Positions 43,660 through 52,620 of a stretch of 64,000 bases of DNA are shown here, one piece after another. The notes below the pieces were generated by a model. It had not been told where the DNA came from and did not search any database. It saw only the letters and a list, made by a program, of their open reading frames with translations. A program made the position numbers and the translations under genes. The first letter of the stretch is position 1, and every line of letters starts with the position of its first letter. This DNA is from Micromonospora narathiwatensis (GTDB taxonomy: Bacteria; Actinomycetota; Actinomycetes; Mycobacteriales; Micromonosporaceae), in assembly GCF_900089605.1 (NCBI RefSeq), contig NZ_LT594324.1:2976001-3040000 (forward strand), written 5' to 3'.

Positions 43660-45911
43660 ATCAGCGTCCTCGGCCGGACCGTGTTGGCCCGGTCGACGAG
43701 CGCGATCCGCGTGTCGCTGTCGCGCGCCAGCTGCGCCATCGCCCGGTACGCCTGCTCCAGGCCGAAGCGCAGCCCTCGCTCGGTCAGCTCGTGGCCGAGT
43801 ACCCGGTCACCGGCCGACGGGCGCTGCCGGGGCACCTGGGCCGCGGTGATCCAGCCGAGGGCCGCCTCCAGCAGCTCGACGGCCAGTCGGGCGCGACGCT
43901 CGACGTCGAGGCTGAGCCGTTCCAGCCGGACGGAGGCGTGCAGCAGGTCGTCGGGCTCGACCGGTTGCCGCGTCGTGGTGTGCAGGCTGGCGCGTACGGC
44001 GGCCACCTGGGCGATGGCGTGCATGCTGGAGCTGTCGGGCACCTGGTCGAGTACCGCCAGCGCGCCGGCCCGGTCCTCGGCGGCCAGCCGGATCCGGGCC
44101 AGCCCGAAGGCGGCGCTGAGGTAGCCGTGGTCGACCCGCCAGACCCGGGTGTAGAGCCGTTCGGCGGCGGTCGGGTCGCCGGTGCACTCCATCGCGGCGG
44201 CCAGCGCCAGCCGGGCGGCCGGCTCGCCCGGCAGCTCGTCGTAGACCGCGTCGAACGCGATTCTCGCCTCGCCCGGGTTGTTCGCGGCCAGCGCGGCGAG
44301 GCCCCGGTACCAGTCGATCCGCCAGTCGTACGGATCGGCCGCCGCCAACTCGTCCAGCCCGGCACGCGCGCCGGCCTGATCCCCCTGCTCGATGCGCGCC
44401 CGGACCAGCCGGAACGTCACCTCCACGCTCCGCGTCGGCGTGGCAGTCAGTTGCCGGACGACCTCACCGGGGTCGGTGACGCTCAGGGTGGCCAGCACGC
44501 CCGCGCCGGGATCGAGGACGTCGACCTGCGGCAGCGGCAGCGCGGCGGCGACGCTCGCCGGGCGGAGGTCGGCGACCACCGCGTCGCCGACCTCCCCGGC
44601 GCCGGTGCCGAACGCCCGGCGTTCGGGGGTGAACCGGCGGGACAGGGTCGGCCGTGGCACGCCGTCGACGGCCGACACCACCTCCCGGAGGACGCCGAGC
44701 AGTTGCTCGCTCATCTCGGCCGCGGACTGGAAACGCCGGGCCGGCTCCCGGTGCGTGGCCCGGCGCAGCAACCGGAAGTACGACTCCTCCTGAGCCAGCA
44801 GCGGCACCTGCGCCTGCTCGGGCAGCCGATCGGCGTACGTGCTGGCGAATCCGCGGAACTCGAAGCTGAGCACGGCGAGCGACCGGCCGACGGTGTAGAT
44901 GTCCGAGGCGACCGACGGGCCCGCGGTGGCCACCTCCGGTGCCTGGTAACCGGGCGTGCCGTAGATCGCGCTGACGTCGTCGTCGGCCCGCCGGACGCCG
45001 CCCAGGTCGATGAGCTTGAGCTGCTCCTCGGCGTGGATGACGTTGTCCGGCTTGAAGTCGCAGAAGATCAGGCCGCGGTCGTGCAGGTAGCCCAACGCGG
45101 GCAGGATCTCGACCCCGTACGCGATCACCTCCGGCAGCGGCAGCACCCGTACGCCCTCGGCACGGCGGGCCACCAGCATGTCCCGCAGCGACTGGCCGCC
45201 CACGTACTCCATGACGATGTAGCCGACCCGCTCGCCCGTCTTCGGGTCGGGGTGCTGCACAAAGTCGTGGATCTTGACGATGTTGGGGTGGTCGATCTCG
45301 ACCAGGAAACGCCGCTCGGTCACCGCCGCCGCCATGGCGTCGGCGTCGCCGGTGTTGATCAGCCCCTTGAGCACGACCCAACGGTCGCTGACCGAGTCGC
45401 TGACGTTGCGGTCCCGAGCGAGGTAGATCCAGCCCAGCCCGCCGTACGCGAGCGCGCCGAGCACCTCGTACCGGTCGTTGACGAGGTCGCCGGCGCGCAG
45501 CCGCGGCACGAACGAGAACGGGTGGCCGCAGTGCGGGCAGTAGCCCTCCACCCGGCCCGGCCGGCCGTCGCGCCCGCGGCCCACCTCGGCGTCGCACCCC
45601 GTGCAGAATCGCCGTGACTCGGCCACCTTCGGGTCGCTCATGACCGCCGTGGCCGGGTCGCGCAGCGGCACCCGCGGAATGTCGATCAGCCCGGCGCCGA
45701 GCCCGCCGCGCGCCGAGGGCCGGCTGCGCCCGGATCCGGTACGCGCCGAGCCGGCGCTGATCGTCGCGACGGACGGCATCGTGGCCGCGGCGGTCGCCAC
45801 GCTGCCGCCCGGAGGCGCCACCACGGCGCCCGCCGGCGCCCGGCGCCCGCACTCGTCGCAGTAGCCCTCGGCGCCGTACGAGCCGGGGCAACCGGACCGG
45901 ACACACCTCAT
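43656..45911 (-). CDS. pknG: PknG-like serine/threonine protein kinase
   Basis: A 751-residue soluble kinase with the PknG layout. Two cysteine clusters come first (CVRSGCPGSYGAEGYCDECG near residue 3, then FCTGCD...YCPHCG near 103-135, rubredoxin-like). The kinase domain spans about 146-400. A TPR-like helical C-terminus spans about 470-750. The kinase core has ALAYGGLGWIYLARD as nucleotide loop, lysine in VVLKGL, the catalytic loop FCDFKPDN with D285 (lacking the usual HRD arginine, as in PknG) and LIDLGG instead of DFG. The ATG follows GAGAGGGGG. In mycobacteria and corynebacteria PknG acts with GlnX and GlnH to sense glutamate/aspartate and phosphorylates an FHA regulator; homologues of all of these are in this operon. 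Confidence 0.92.
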   Translation of the reverse strand: MRCVRSGCPGSYGAEGYCDECGRRAPAGAVVAPPGGSVATAAATMPSVATISAGSARTGSGRSRPSARGGLGAGLIDIPRVPLRDPATAVMSDPKVAESRRFCTGCDAEVGRGRDGRPGRVEGYCPHCGHPFSFVPRLRAGDLVNDRYEVLGALAYGGLGWIYLARDRNVSDSVSDRWVVLKGLINTGDADAMAAAVTERRFLVEIDHPNIVKIHDFVQHPDPKTGERVGYIVMEYVGGQSLRDMLVARRAEGVRVLPLPEVIAYGVEILPALGYLHDRGLIFCDFKPDNVIHAEEQLKLIDLGGVRRADDDVSAIYGTPGYQAPEVATAGPSVASDIYTVGRSLAVLSFEFRGFASTYADRLPEQAQVPLLAQEESYFRLLRRATHREPARRFQSAAEMSEQLLGVLREVVSAVDGVPRPTLSRRFTPERRAFGTGAGEVGDAVVADLRPASVAAALPLPQVDVLDPGAGVLATLSVTDPGEVVRQLTATPTRSVEVTFRLVRARIEQGDQAGARAGLDELAAADPYDWRIDWYRGLAALAANNPGEARIAFDAVYDELPGEPAARLALAAAMECTGDPTAAERLYTRVWRVDHGYLSAAFGLARIRLAAEDRAGALAVLDQVPDSSSMHAIAQVAAVRASLHTTTRQPVEPDDLLHASVRLERLSLDVERRARLAVELLEAALGWITAAQVPRQRPSAGDRVLGHELTERGLRFGLEQAYRAMAQLARDSDTRIALVDRANTVRPRTLI

Positions 45912-47110
45912 CGGTGCCCCCTCTCCGTGAGCTCGTTGAGAAATCGCTGGTAGGCGACCACGGCGCGGGTGGCCGCCGGCAGATCGCAGGGGCTGGTGTA
46001 GAGCAGGTCCCGCGCGGTCCGGTGCCGCTCGGCGAGTGCGGTGTGCTCGGCGAGGCCGAGCCGCCCCGCGCGCGCGTGGTAGGCGTCGAGCCGGCCACGC
46101 AGCTCGGCCCGGCGGTGCAGCAGCCCTTCGGCCGCGTCGCGCAGCCGCGTCGCGCTCTCCCGCGACTGCGCCACCGAGCGGTCGACGACAAGCAGTTCGT
46201 CGGCGAGCCGGGGCCAGCGCTGCTCGCGGTGCAGCTGGTCGAGCTGGGCCAGGTGCGCCCGCAGCGCCGCCGCCGTGTCGGGGGCCGGCGGCAGGCCGGG
46301 GTTGGCGATCTTCGTGGCCGCGACGGCGTACGCCCGGCCGGTCGCGGCCTCGGCCTCGGCCACCTCGTCCACTGCGGCGCGCAGCCGCCCCATTCGCTCC
46401 GGGTAGGTGTCGCGCAGCCGGGTCAGGTCGGCCAGCCGGACGGCGAGCGCCTCGATCTCGGCGGCCAGCGCCGGTGCGGGTCCCGCCGCCTCCAGCAGGT
46501 CGCACATCGCGTCGAAGGTCGCCTCGGCCAGGCGTACGCCGAGGCGCTCGACCTCGGCTCCCGTGGTGGCGTAGCCCAACGCGTCGGCGGCCGTCCGGGC
46601 TCGGTCCAGCGCCCTGGTCAGCGGCTCGAACCGGCTGGCGACCCGCGCGTACGCCGACTGGACGCCGTCGAGGGCCCCGGCGACCTCGGCGCTGGCCCGC
46701 TCCAGCTCCTGGGCCAGGCCCATCGCGGTCACCCAGTTCGGCGGCGGCCCGGCCAGCGGGTCGTCGACCACCATGCCGTCGGGCGCGAGCGGCAGGACGG
46801 GACCGCGCAGCAGCAGGGTCAGCTCGGCCAACTCGTCGTCGCCGGGCCTCGCCCGCGCCCCCCGTACCGTCCTCACCCGGTCGAGCAGCGACCGCAGCGC
46901 GGCGAACTGGGACCACAGGGCGTCGAGCCGGCCGAGCGTCTCGGTGGCGACCTGGCGCGTCTTGCCCCGCAGTTCGTCGCCGCGCAGCACGACGAGGCCG
47001 GGATGGCCGTCCAGCGCGAACATGGCGGCGGAGATCCGGTCGTGTGCCGCGACGAGACCGACGACGGCGGCGTCGACGTCGTTGCGGCTCATCGGTGCCG
47101 GTGTCGTCAC
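45908..47110 (-). CDS. Coiled-coil protein of the PknG operon, unknown function
   Basis: A 400-residue, alanine/arginine/glutamate-rich, predominantly helical soluble protein with long coiled-coil stretches (about 35-120, 150-280 and 300-370). No signal peptide, membrane helix or recognised domain. The start is either GTG at 47110 (VTTPAP) just after the binding-protein stop, or ATG at 47092 (MSRNDVD). Its stop overlaps the kinase start (ATGA). Its place between the sensor lipoprotein and the kinase, absent from the classical glnX-glnH-pknG set as far as I recall, suggests an adaptor that links the sensor to the kinase. This is inference from position. Confidence 0.78.
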   Translation of the reverse strand: MTTPAPMSRNDVDAAVVGLVAAHDRISAAMFALDGHPGLVVLRGDELRGKTRQVATETLGRLDALWSQFAALRSLLDRVRTVRGARARPGDDELAELTLLLRGPVLPLAPDGMVVDDPLAGPPPNWVTAMGLAQELERASAEVAGALDGVQSAYARVASRFEPLTRALDRARTAADALGYATTGAEVERLGVRLAEATFDAMCDLLEAAGPAPALAAEIEALAVRLADLTRLRDTYPERMGRLRAAVDEVAEAEAATGRAYAVAATKIANPGLPPAPDTAAALRAHLAQLDQLHREQRWPRLADELLVVDRSVAQSRESATRLRDAAEGLLHRRAELRGRLDAYHARAGRLGLAEHTALAERHRTARDLLYTSPCDLPAATRAVVAYQRFLNELTERGHR

Positions 47111-47112
47111 GG

Positions 47113-48081
47113 TCAGTCCTGGTAGCGGGCTGCCGGTGGCGGCGGGGTGCTGCCCAGCGCGGTGAGCCACCGGTCGTAGAGCCGGGTCCAGGCGCCGTCG
47201 GCGCGCAGCCGCTCCAGCACCGCGTTGACGAACCGCACCAGGTCGGGTGACTCCTTCTTCATCGCCATGCCGTACGGCTCCTCGGTGAACCGGTCGGGCA
47301 GGACGGTCGTGCCCGGATCCTGTGCCGCGAAGCCGGCCAGGATCGCGTCGTCGGTGGAGACCGCGTCGACCTGGTTCTGCTGCAGCATCACCAGGCAGTC
47401 CAGCGCGTCGGCCGCCGACACCGGTAGCGCCTGCGGCGCCCTGGTCGCGATGTTCCGGATCGACGTGCTGCCGGTGGCCGCGCAGACCTTCCTGCCGGCG
47501 AGGCCCGCGAGGTTCTTGATCGGCGATCCCTTGGCCACCAGGATCGCCTGGCCGGCGCTAAAGTATTCGGTGGAGAACGACACTCGCTGCCACCGGTCGC
47601 AGGTCATCGTCATGCTGCGGATGACGAGGTCGACGGCGCCCGACTGGACCGCCTGCTCCCGTTCGGCGGTGGTCACCGCCCGGAACAGCACCTTGCCGGG
47701 GTCCCCGAAGATCGCCCGGGCGATCTCGTGCGCCAGGTCGATCTCGAAACCCACCAGCTCACCGGTGCCCGGGTCGCGGTATCCGAAACGGTAGTTGTTC
47801 TGGTCGACGCCGACGACGAGCCGCCCCCGCTCGGCGATCCGGGCCATCGTCGAGCCGGCCGGCATCCGCCCCGGCGCGGGCGGCGCGGCGGACGGCCGGA
47901 GGCTGGCGCGCGGATCACACGAGGCGGGCGTCGTCGCGGTCGCGGTCGGAATGCTCGCCGGGTCCTGCGCGCCGACCGGTCGGGGCGCCGACACGTCGAC
48001 CCGCGCGTCGGGCAGGGGCCGGCTCGCCGCGCAGCCGGTCAGGCAGAGGACGGTCAGCAACGCGAGGGCACGTCGGGTCAT
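47113..48081 (-). CDS. glnH: GlnH-like amino-acid-binding lipoprotein
   Basis: A 322-residue family 3 solute-binding lipoprotein. The lipobox is LTGC, and a 65-residue proline/alanine linker leads to the binding domain (about 85-305; LVVGVDQNNYRFGYRDPGTGE, GFEIDLAHEIARAIFG, VCAATGSTSI, YGMAMKKESPDLV). In mycobacteria GlnH binds aspartate/glutamate/asparagine outside the membrane and passes the signal through GlnX to PknG. There is no ABC permease or ATPase nearby, which supports a sensory rather than transport role. ATG overlaps the GlnX-like stop (ATGA). Confidence 0.9.
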   Translation of the reverse strand: MTRRALALLTVLCLTGCAASRPLPDARVDVSAPRPVGAQDPASIPTATATTPASCDPRASLRPSAAPPAPGRMPAGSTMARIAERGRLVVGVDQNNYRFGYRDPGTGELVGFEIDLAHEIARAIFGDPGKVLFRAVTTAEREQAVQSGAVDLVIRSMTMTCDRWQRVSFSTEYFSAGQAILVAKGSPIKNLAGLAGRKVCAATGSTSIRNIATRAPQALPVSAADALDCLVMLQQNQVDAVSTDDAILAGFAAQDPGTTVLPDRFTEEPYGMAMKKESPDLVRFVNAVLERLRADGAWTRLYDRWLTALGSTPPPPAARYQD

Positions 48082-49391
48082 CGGTACTCCGCCAATCGCC
48101 GCTGGATCCCGAGCGCCGCACCGACGATCAGCAGCGTCGCCAGCACGGCGACGGCGGTGTCCGCCCCGGCGAGCGCCCCGGCGGCCCGGTGGACGTCCCG
48201 GTCGAAGCGTTCCCCGTTGTGTTCGATGGCGTCGGCCAGGTGGGCGTCGAGCTGGTTGAAGATGCTGGCCGTCGACTCCGGGCCGGTGCCGACGGCCGCG
48301 GCGACCGCCCGGGCGTACTCTCCGCCGTCGTCGAGCGCGCGCAGCTCCTGGTGGGCCGCGAGCCACCGCCGCACCTCGCCCGTCGCCGCGTCGACCGAGT
48401 TCCTGGTGGCCGGGTCCGCGTTCGAGACCGCCGGCAGCCCGCTCCGCCCGGTCACGTCCGCCATGGCCCGTACGTAGTCCTCTTCGAACCGCGCGCCGTT
48501 GCCGCGGGCGATCAGCGTGTGCGCCTCGTCGGCACGCGCCTGCAACGCCGCGACCCGCACCCCGGCGAGCCGCGCGACCGGTTCCGAGCCCTGCTCCCGG
48601 CTGGCGTCGAGCCGCCCGGCGGCCAGCACCGCCGACACCCCGAGCCACAGCACGAGGCCGACCGTGGCGGCGGTGGCGGCCACCAACCCGATGTTGAGCA
48701 CCCGGTTGGTGGTCCGGGCCAGGTAACGCTGGACCGCCACGAGCGCCGCGATCGTCAGCAGCCCGAGCAGCACCGCGAACCACGGAAACGCGGCAGCCCG
48801 GTCGCGTGCGTCGTCGAGCTCCCGAGCGGTCGCCTCGGAGAGCCGCTGGACCGCGGGCAGCAGCCGCTCGCGCATCAGACCCGACGCCTCGCGCAGGTAC
48901 GCACCACCGATCGGCACGCCCTGCCGGTTGTACACCCGGGCCGTCTCGACGAGTCCCGTGTAGACCGGCAACTCGGTGGTGATCTGCGCGACCGCCGCGT
49001 CCCCCCGGTCGCCGCCCGCGCGCCCGGCGGACACCAGGGCCAGCGCCGCCGCCGCGTCGTCGATGTCGGACTGGTAGCGCTCGCGCAGGGCCACCGGCTC
49101 GACGCCGCCGGTGAGGAAGGCGCTCGCCGCGGTGGCGTCGGCGTCGGACAGCGCACGGTAGAGCCGCTGCACGGCAACCGTCAGGTCACCACTGCGGGCG
49201 ACGGCGCCGTTGACGAGGTCGATCCGCTGGCGTACGCCGAGCGCGCCGGCCACGCCGGTCGCGAGCCCGAGGACGACGAGTACGGCGGTGGCGAGCGCCA
49301 GCCGACCAGGGGTGCGACGGAGGCGCCGCCGGACGCCGGGAAGCCGTGTCGCGACGGTTGCCGGGCCACGAACGAGAGTCACGCCTACCAC
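48078..49391 (-). CDS. glnX: GlnX-like membrane signalling protein
   Basis: A 437-residue protein with four predicted transmembrane helices (about 31-53, 204-222, 233-258 and 410-428) separating two helical extracytoplasmic segments (54-203, 259-409). This twofold layout is that of GlnX, which couples GlnH to PknG. The two extracellular segments resemble four-helix chemoreceptor-like sensor modules. The start is GTG at 49391 or, with the GGGGGTGG site at better spacing, GTG at 49382. It is the first gene of the seven-gene unit, divergent from an antiporter gene. Confidence 0.85.
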   Translation of the reverse strand: MVGVTLVRGPATVATRLPGVRRRLRRTPGRLALATAVLVVLGLATGVAGALGVRQRIDLVNGAVARSGDLTVAVQRLYRALSDADATAASAFLTGGVEPVALRERYQSDIDDAAAALALVSAGRAGGDRGDAAVAQITTELPVYTGLVETARVYNRQGVPIGGAYLREASGLMRERLLPAVQRLSEATARELDDARDRAAAFPWFAVLLGLLTIAALVAVQRYLARTTNRVLNIGLVAATAATVGLVLWLGVSAVLAAGRLDASREQGSEPVARLAGVRVAALQARADEAHTLIARGNGARFEEDYVRAMADVTGRSGLPAVSNADPATRNSVDAATGEVRRWLAAHQELRALDDGGEYARAVAAAVGTGPESTASIFNQLDAHLADAIEHNGERFDRDVHRAAGALAGADTAVAVLATLLIVGAALGIQRRLAEYR

Positions 49392-49697
49392 CCCCGGGGC
49401 TCAAGATAGTGGACGACATCAAGCCCGAAGATCAGCTTGTCGTTCGGCTGGGTCGGAGCTTGTGGCCCCGAACCGCCCGACCGGTCGGACATCGACGGAC
49501 TCGATCCTCGACGTGCGGGCACGTGGCGACGTCGACGCCAGCGGGTACGCTCCGGACTGCTGAATGTTGCGCGGCCAGCGCAGATGCGCCGCCGATGCCG
49601 TCACCGACCCGCTCCGACCGGCCGATCCTGGCCCGGTCCGGGGTGGTCGACCGCGCCGTCAGCTCGGACCGTCCGTCGGACAGGAGGAAGTAGCCGG
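49392..49697. other. Divergent promoter region, PknG operon and antiporter
   Basis: About 305 bp that must hold the promoters for both directions. No consensus -35/-10 pair stands out. A slightly AT-richer patch (49400-49460) reads IVDDIKPEDQLVVRLGRSLW in one frame but has no start, ribosome site or continuation, so it is not called a gene. Confidence 0.45.
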
Positions 49698-51374
49698 GTG
49701 AGCCACCAGACGATGTTGTTGTTCGTCCTCGCCGCCGTCGCGGTCATCGTCGTCGTACGGTGGGTGGCTTCGCACACCGGCCTGCCGGCCGCCGCGCTGC
49801 TGCCGCTCATCGGCATCGCGTACGCGCTGCTCCCGGGGCCCAACATCAGCCTTGATCCGGGTCTCGTGCTGACGATCGTGCTGCCGCCGCTGCTCTACAG
49901 CGCGGCGTTGGACTCGTCGCTGCTGGGCATCCGCCGCAACCTCCGCATCGTGGTCAGCCTGTCCGTGGTGCTGGTGCTGCTCACCGCCGTACTGGTGGGA
50001 ATCGGCTTCCACTGGTTCGTCGCCGGGGCGACGCTGGCCGCGGGGATCGCGATCGGCGCGGCGGTCGCGCCGCCCGACCCGGTGGCCGCGCTCGCCGTGG
50101 GCCGACGGGTCAACCTGCCGCCGAAGCTGGTCACGATCATCCAGGGCGAGGGGCTGCTGAACGACGCGACCGCGCTGACGATCCTCAAGGTCGCCGTCGC
50201 CGCCGCCGTGGGCGGCGGATTCTCGTTCCCGTCCGCGGTCGGCCAGTTCGTGCTGGCGGCGGCCGGCGGCGTCGCGGTGGGCGCCGTCGTCGCCTGGGCG
50301 GTACGCCTGGCCCGCCCGCTCACCGCGGATCCGCTGCTGTCCAACGCCATCTCGCTCGCGACGCCGTTCGTGGCCTACCTGCTGGGCGAGGAGCTGCACG
50401 TCTCCGGCGTGCTCGCCGTGGTGATCGCCGGGCTCATCGTCGGCCACCACACGCCCCGGCTCACCTCCGGCGCCAGCCGGCTGCAGACCAGCGCGGTGTG
50501 GCGGCTGGTCGACTTCCTCCTCGAGGGCTTCGTCTTCCTGCTGATCGGCCAGCAGCTGCCCACGGTGGTGCGGGGTCTGCACCAGTACGACGTCTCCACC
50601 GTCGTCGCCGCGGTCGCCGTGTCGGTCGGCGTGGTGCTGCTGCTGCGCCCCGCGTGGCTGGTGCTGACCCAGGTGCTCCCCCGGTCGCTGCACACCCGGC
50701 TGGGCGGCACCTCCGACGACGAGCCCGACGAGACCAGCAGCACGCGGGAGGCCGCGCGGGCCGAACGCAACGCCCGTCGGCTGACCCGTCGCGAGGTCGT
50801 GGCGCTGAGCTGGTCCGGAACCCGCGGCGTCATCAGCCTGGCCGCGATCTTCACTCTGCCGCTGACCACCGACAGCGGCGCGCCCTTCCCCGACCGCAAC
50901 CTGCTGCTGTTCTGCACGTTCGTGGTCGTGCTCGTGACCCTCGTCGGACAGGGCCTGACGTTCGCGCCGCTCGTCCGGGCGATGGGCCTGCGCGCCAACG
51001 ACAACGACCAGGCCCGGGTACGCAACGAGGCCCGCTCGGCGGCCGTCGAGGCGGCCCTGGCCCGCCTCGACGAGGTCGCCGCCGACGAGCCGGACCTGGC
51101 CGAGGCCGTCGGCACCACACGCAAGCAGCTGAACACCCGGCTGGCCCGCTACCGGGGCCGCCTCGACCTGCTGCAGAGCGCCGAGTCGGCCGAGGTGCCC
51201 ACCTCGCCGCAGTACGAGGCGGCGCTGCGCATCCGGCGGGCCGCGATCGAGGCCCAACGGGAGGAACTGCTGCGCTGGCGCGACGCCGGCCGGCTGCCCG
51301 ACGAAGGGCTCCGCATCCTGGAACGTGAACTCGATCACGAGGAGCTGTTGCTGCCGAAACGCGCGTCCCGCTGA
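49698..51374 (+). CDS. Na+/H+ antiporter, CPA1 (NhaP-like) family
   Basis: A 558-residue membrane protein with about 12 predicted helices, expected to exchange cytoplasmic Na+ for H+. The family motifs GAAVAPPDPVAALA, QGEGLLNDATAL (ND ion-binding site) and WSGTRGVISLAAIF are intact. The last 120 residues form a soluble, charged, helical tail (ARNERRLT-like linker, then LDEVAADEPDLAEAVG), probably regulatory. The GTG start follows AGGAGGAAG with eight-base spacing; the frame runs back to 49437 without homology. Followed by a strong terminator. Confidence 0.9.
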   Translation: MSHQTMLLFVLAAVAVIVVVRWVASHTGLPAAALLPLIGIAYALLPGPNISLDPGLVLTIVLPPLLYSAALDSSLLGIRRNLRIVVSLSVVLVLLTAVLVGIGFHWFVAGATLAAGIAIGAAVAPPDPVAALAVGRRVNLPPKLVTIIQGEGLLNDATALTILKVAVAAAVGGGFSFPSAVGQFVLAAAGGVAVGAVVAWAVRLARPLTADPLLSNAISLATPFVAYLLGEELHVSGVLAVVIAGLIVGHHTPRLTSGASRLQTSAVWRLVDFLLEGFVFLLIGQQLPTVVRGLHQYDVSTVVAAVAVSVGVVLLLRPAWLVLTQVLPRSLHTRLGGTSDDEPDETSSTREAARAERNARRLTRREVVALSWSGTRGVISLAAIFTLPLTTDSGAPFPDRNLLLFCTFVVVLVTLVGQGLTFAPLVRAMGLRANDNDQARVRNEARSAAVEAALARLDEVAADEPDLAEAVGTTRKQLNTRLARYRGRLDLLQSAESAEVPTSPQYEAALRIRRAAIEAQREELLRWRDAGRLPDEGLRILERELDHEELLLPKRASR

Positions 51375-51445
51375 CGGGCCGCCGTCCGCACGCGGTCCCG
51401 GCGCGGCTGCCGGTGGCCACGGCGGCCGACCATCGGTCTTTGGTC

Positions 51446-51503
51446 GGCGACAGGGGCGGGAACTGCCACGAGGGCTGGGGGGAGTTGTCCCGCCCCTGTC
51501 GCC
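51446..51503 (+). terminator. 16-bp hairpin terminator after the antiporter
   Basis: GGCGACAGGGGCGGGA pairs perfectly with its complement, with a 26-base loop. A second hairpin (GCCGACCA, loop of 8, 51425-51448) overlaps its first three bases, so the two folds exclude each other at the base. The main stem is symmetrical enough to serve the convergent YcnI gene too. Confidence 0.75.
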
Positions 51504-51624
51504 TTAGGATGCCGTCGCCTGGCACCCGTCCAGATCGCGCGGCCGGGACCGCGCATCGTCTCACTGCCGCACCGCCGGGAACCCGACCGCCGTCGACGCA
51601 CGGCCGGGTGTCCCGGACGAGGGA

Positions 51625-52377
51625 TCAGCCCGCCGCGGTGTCGGCTCCGGGTCGGCGCCGCCACGCCAGCAGACCGAAGGCCAGTCCGGCGAGGCCGGCG
51701 ACCAGTCCGGCGACGCCGAAGCCGAGGGCCCATCCGGTACGGCCGTCCTCGCCGTCGCCGGTGTCGGCGGCACTGACCGTGGCGACGTCGTTCGCGCCGG
51801 TCGGCGTGGCGGCGACCCCCTGCGCGGGAGCCTTCGCGAGCTTGAGCACCGGGGCCGGGTGGTCGACCTCGGAGCCGTCGGTGCTGGGCTCTTCGATCCA
51901 GCGGACGACCTCGCCGTTGGAGTAGGTCTGCAACGCCTTGAAGATCATCGTGTCGGCCTCGGGCAGCGGGCCGGCGGAGATCTCGAACTCCTGGAACTGA
52001 CCCGGCTTGATCGCGTTCGCCTCACCGTCGGCGGTCCACGTGATCTTGGAAGGCGCCTCGGTCACCTGGCTGCCGTGCATCTCGATCGGCGTGGCGAGCT
52101 TGGTCTTCTCGACCTGTACCGTCCAGCCCGCCATCGGCCGGACCGACACCGAGGCCACCGGCGCGTCAGCCGGCAGGGCGACCTCCAGCCTGGTCGTGCC
52201 GGCATTGTCCCGCTCGTTCGGGACCCGGAAGGCGAGCTTGGCGTAGCCGCCCTGGATCGCCTCACGCGGGTTGACCGTCACGTGCGCAGCCGCCACACCG
52301 ACTCCGACGGTCGCAGCGGCCAGCGCTCCGACCACGCTCGCGGCCAGCAGCCCGGCCACCGATCGTGCACGTATCAA
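51625..52377 (-). CDS. YcnI-like (DUF1775) copper-binding membrane-anchored protein
   Basis: A 250-residue exported protein. The start is TTG, set by GAGGAG six bases upstream and the sequence MIRARSVAGLLAASVVGALAAATVGVG. The signal peptide should be cut after AAA so that the mature chain begins HVTVNP; in YcnI proteins this N-terminal histidine helps bind Cu(II). The DUF1775 domain (about 36-165: GGYAKLAFRVPNERDNAGTTRLEV, GWTVQVEK) is followed by a low-complexity linker and a C-terminal helix with RRR anchor. It usually lies beside CopC/PCuAC genes; none are present here. Confidence 0.88.
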   Translation of the reverse strand: MIRARSVAGLLAASVVGALAAATVGVGVAAAHVTVNPREAIQGGYAKLAFRVPNERDNAGTTRLEVALPADAPVASVSVRPMAGWTVQVEKTKLATPIEMHGSQVTEAPSKITWTADGEANAIKPGQFQEFEISAGPLPEADTMIFKALQTYSNGEVVRWIEEPSTDGSEVDHPAPVLKLAKAPAQGVAATPTGANDVATVSAADTGDGEDGRTGWALGFGVAGLVAGLAGLAFGLLAWRRRPGADTAAG

Positions 52378-52620
52378 CAGAAGCTCCTCGATCAACAGTT
52401 GCGCGCCAGCCGGCTCGGCGACCCGCACGAGATGGCTCCACAGCCACCCGCCCTTGTTGGTCGGCTCCGGAGCCGTTCGAGTTCCCGGCGAACTGAGCAC
52501 GCCGCGCCGTCCTCGTCCACGGAAACGCGAGGTGGACGTGCCGCCGGGGATCGCCCCGATGATGTCGAAACATCGGCGGTTCCGGTGCGCCCAGTCGGCC
52601 AGTCGTGATCCGCTTCAGCC
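52378..52620. other. Region between YcnI-like gene and the small broken gene
   Basis: About 240 bp. Apart from the YcnI ribosome site it contains one weak hairpin (CCGATG/CATCGG around 52557-52577). No gene is recognised. Confidence 0.4.
52384..52389 (-). promoter_or_regulatory. Ribosome site that fixes the TTG start of the YcnI-like gene
   Basis: GAGGAG on the minus strand, six bases before the TTG codon. No ATG or GTG in frame gives a comparable signal sequence, so the rare TTG start is preferred. Confidence 0.65.

Noticed and set aside
49400..49460. Protein-like stretch IVDDIKPEDQLVVRLG in the antiporter/GlnX gap
   Set aside because: No start codon with ribosome site, no continuation in frame and no family recognised; too short to call even a remnant.
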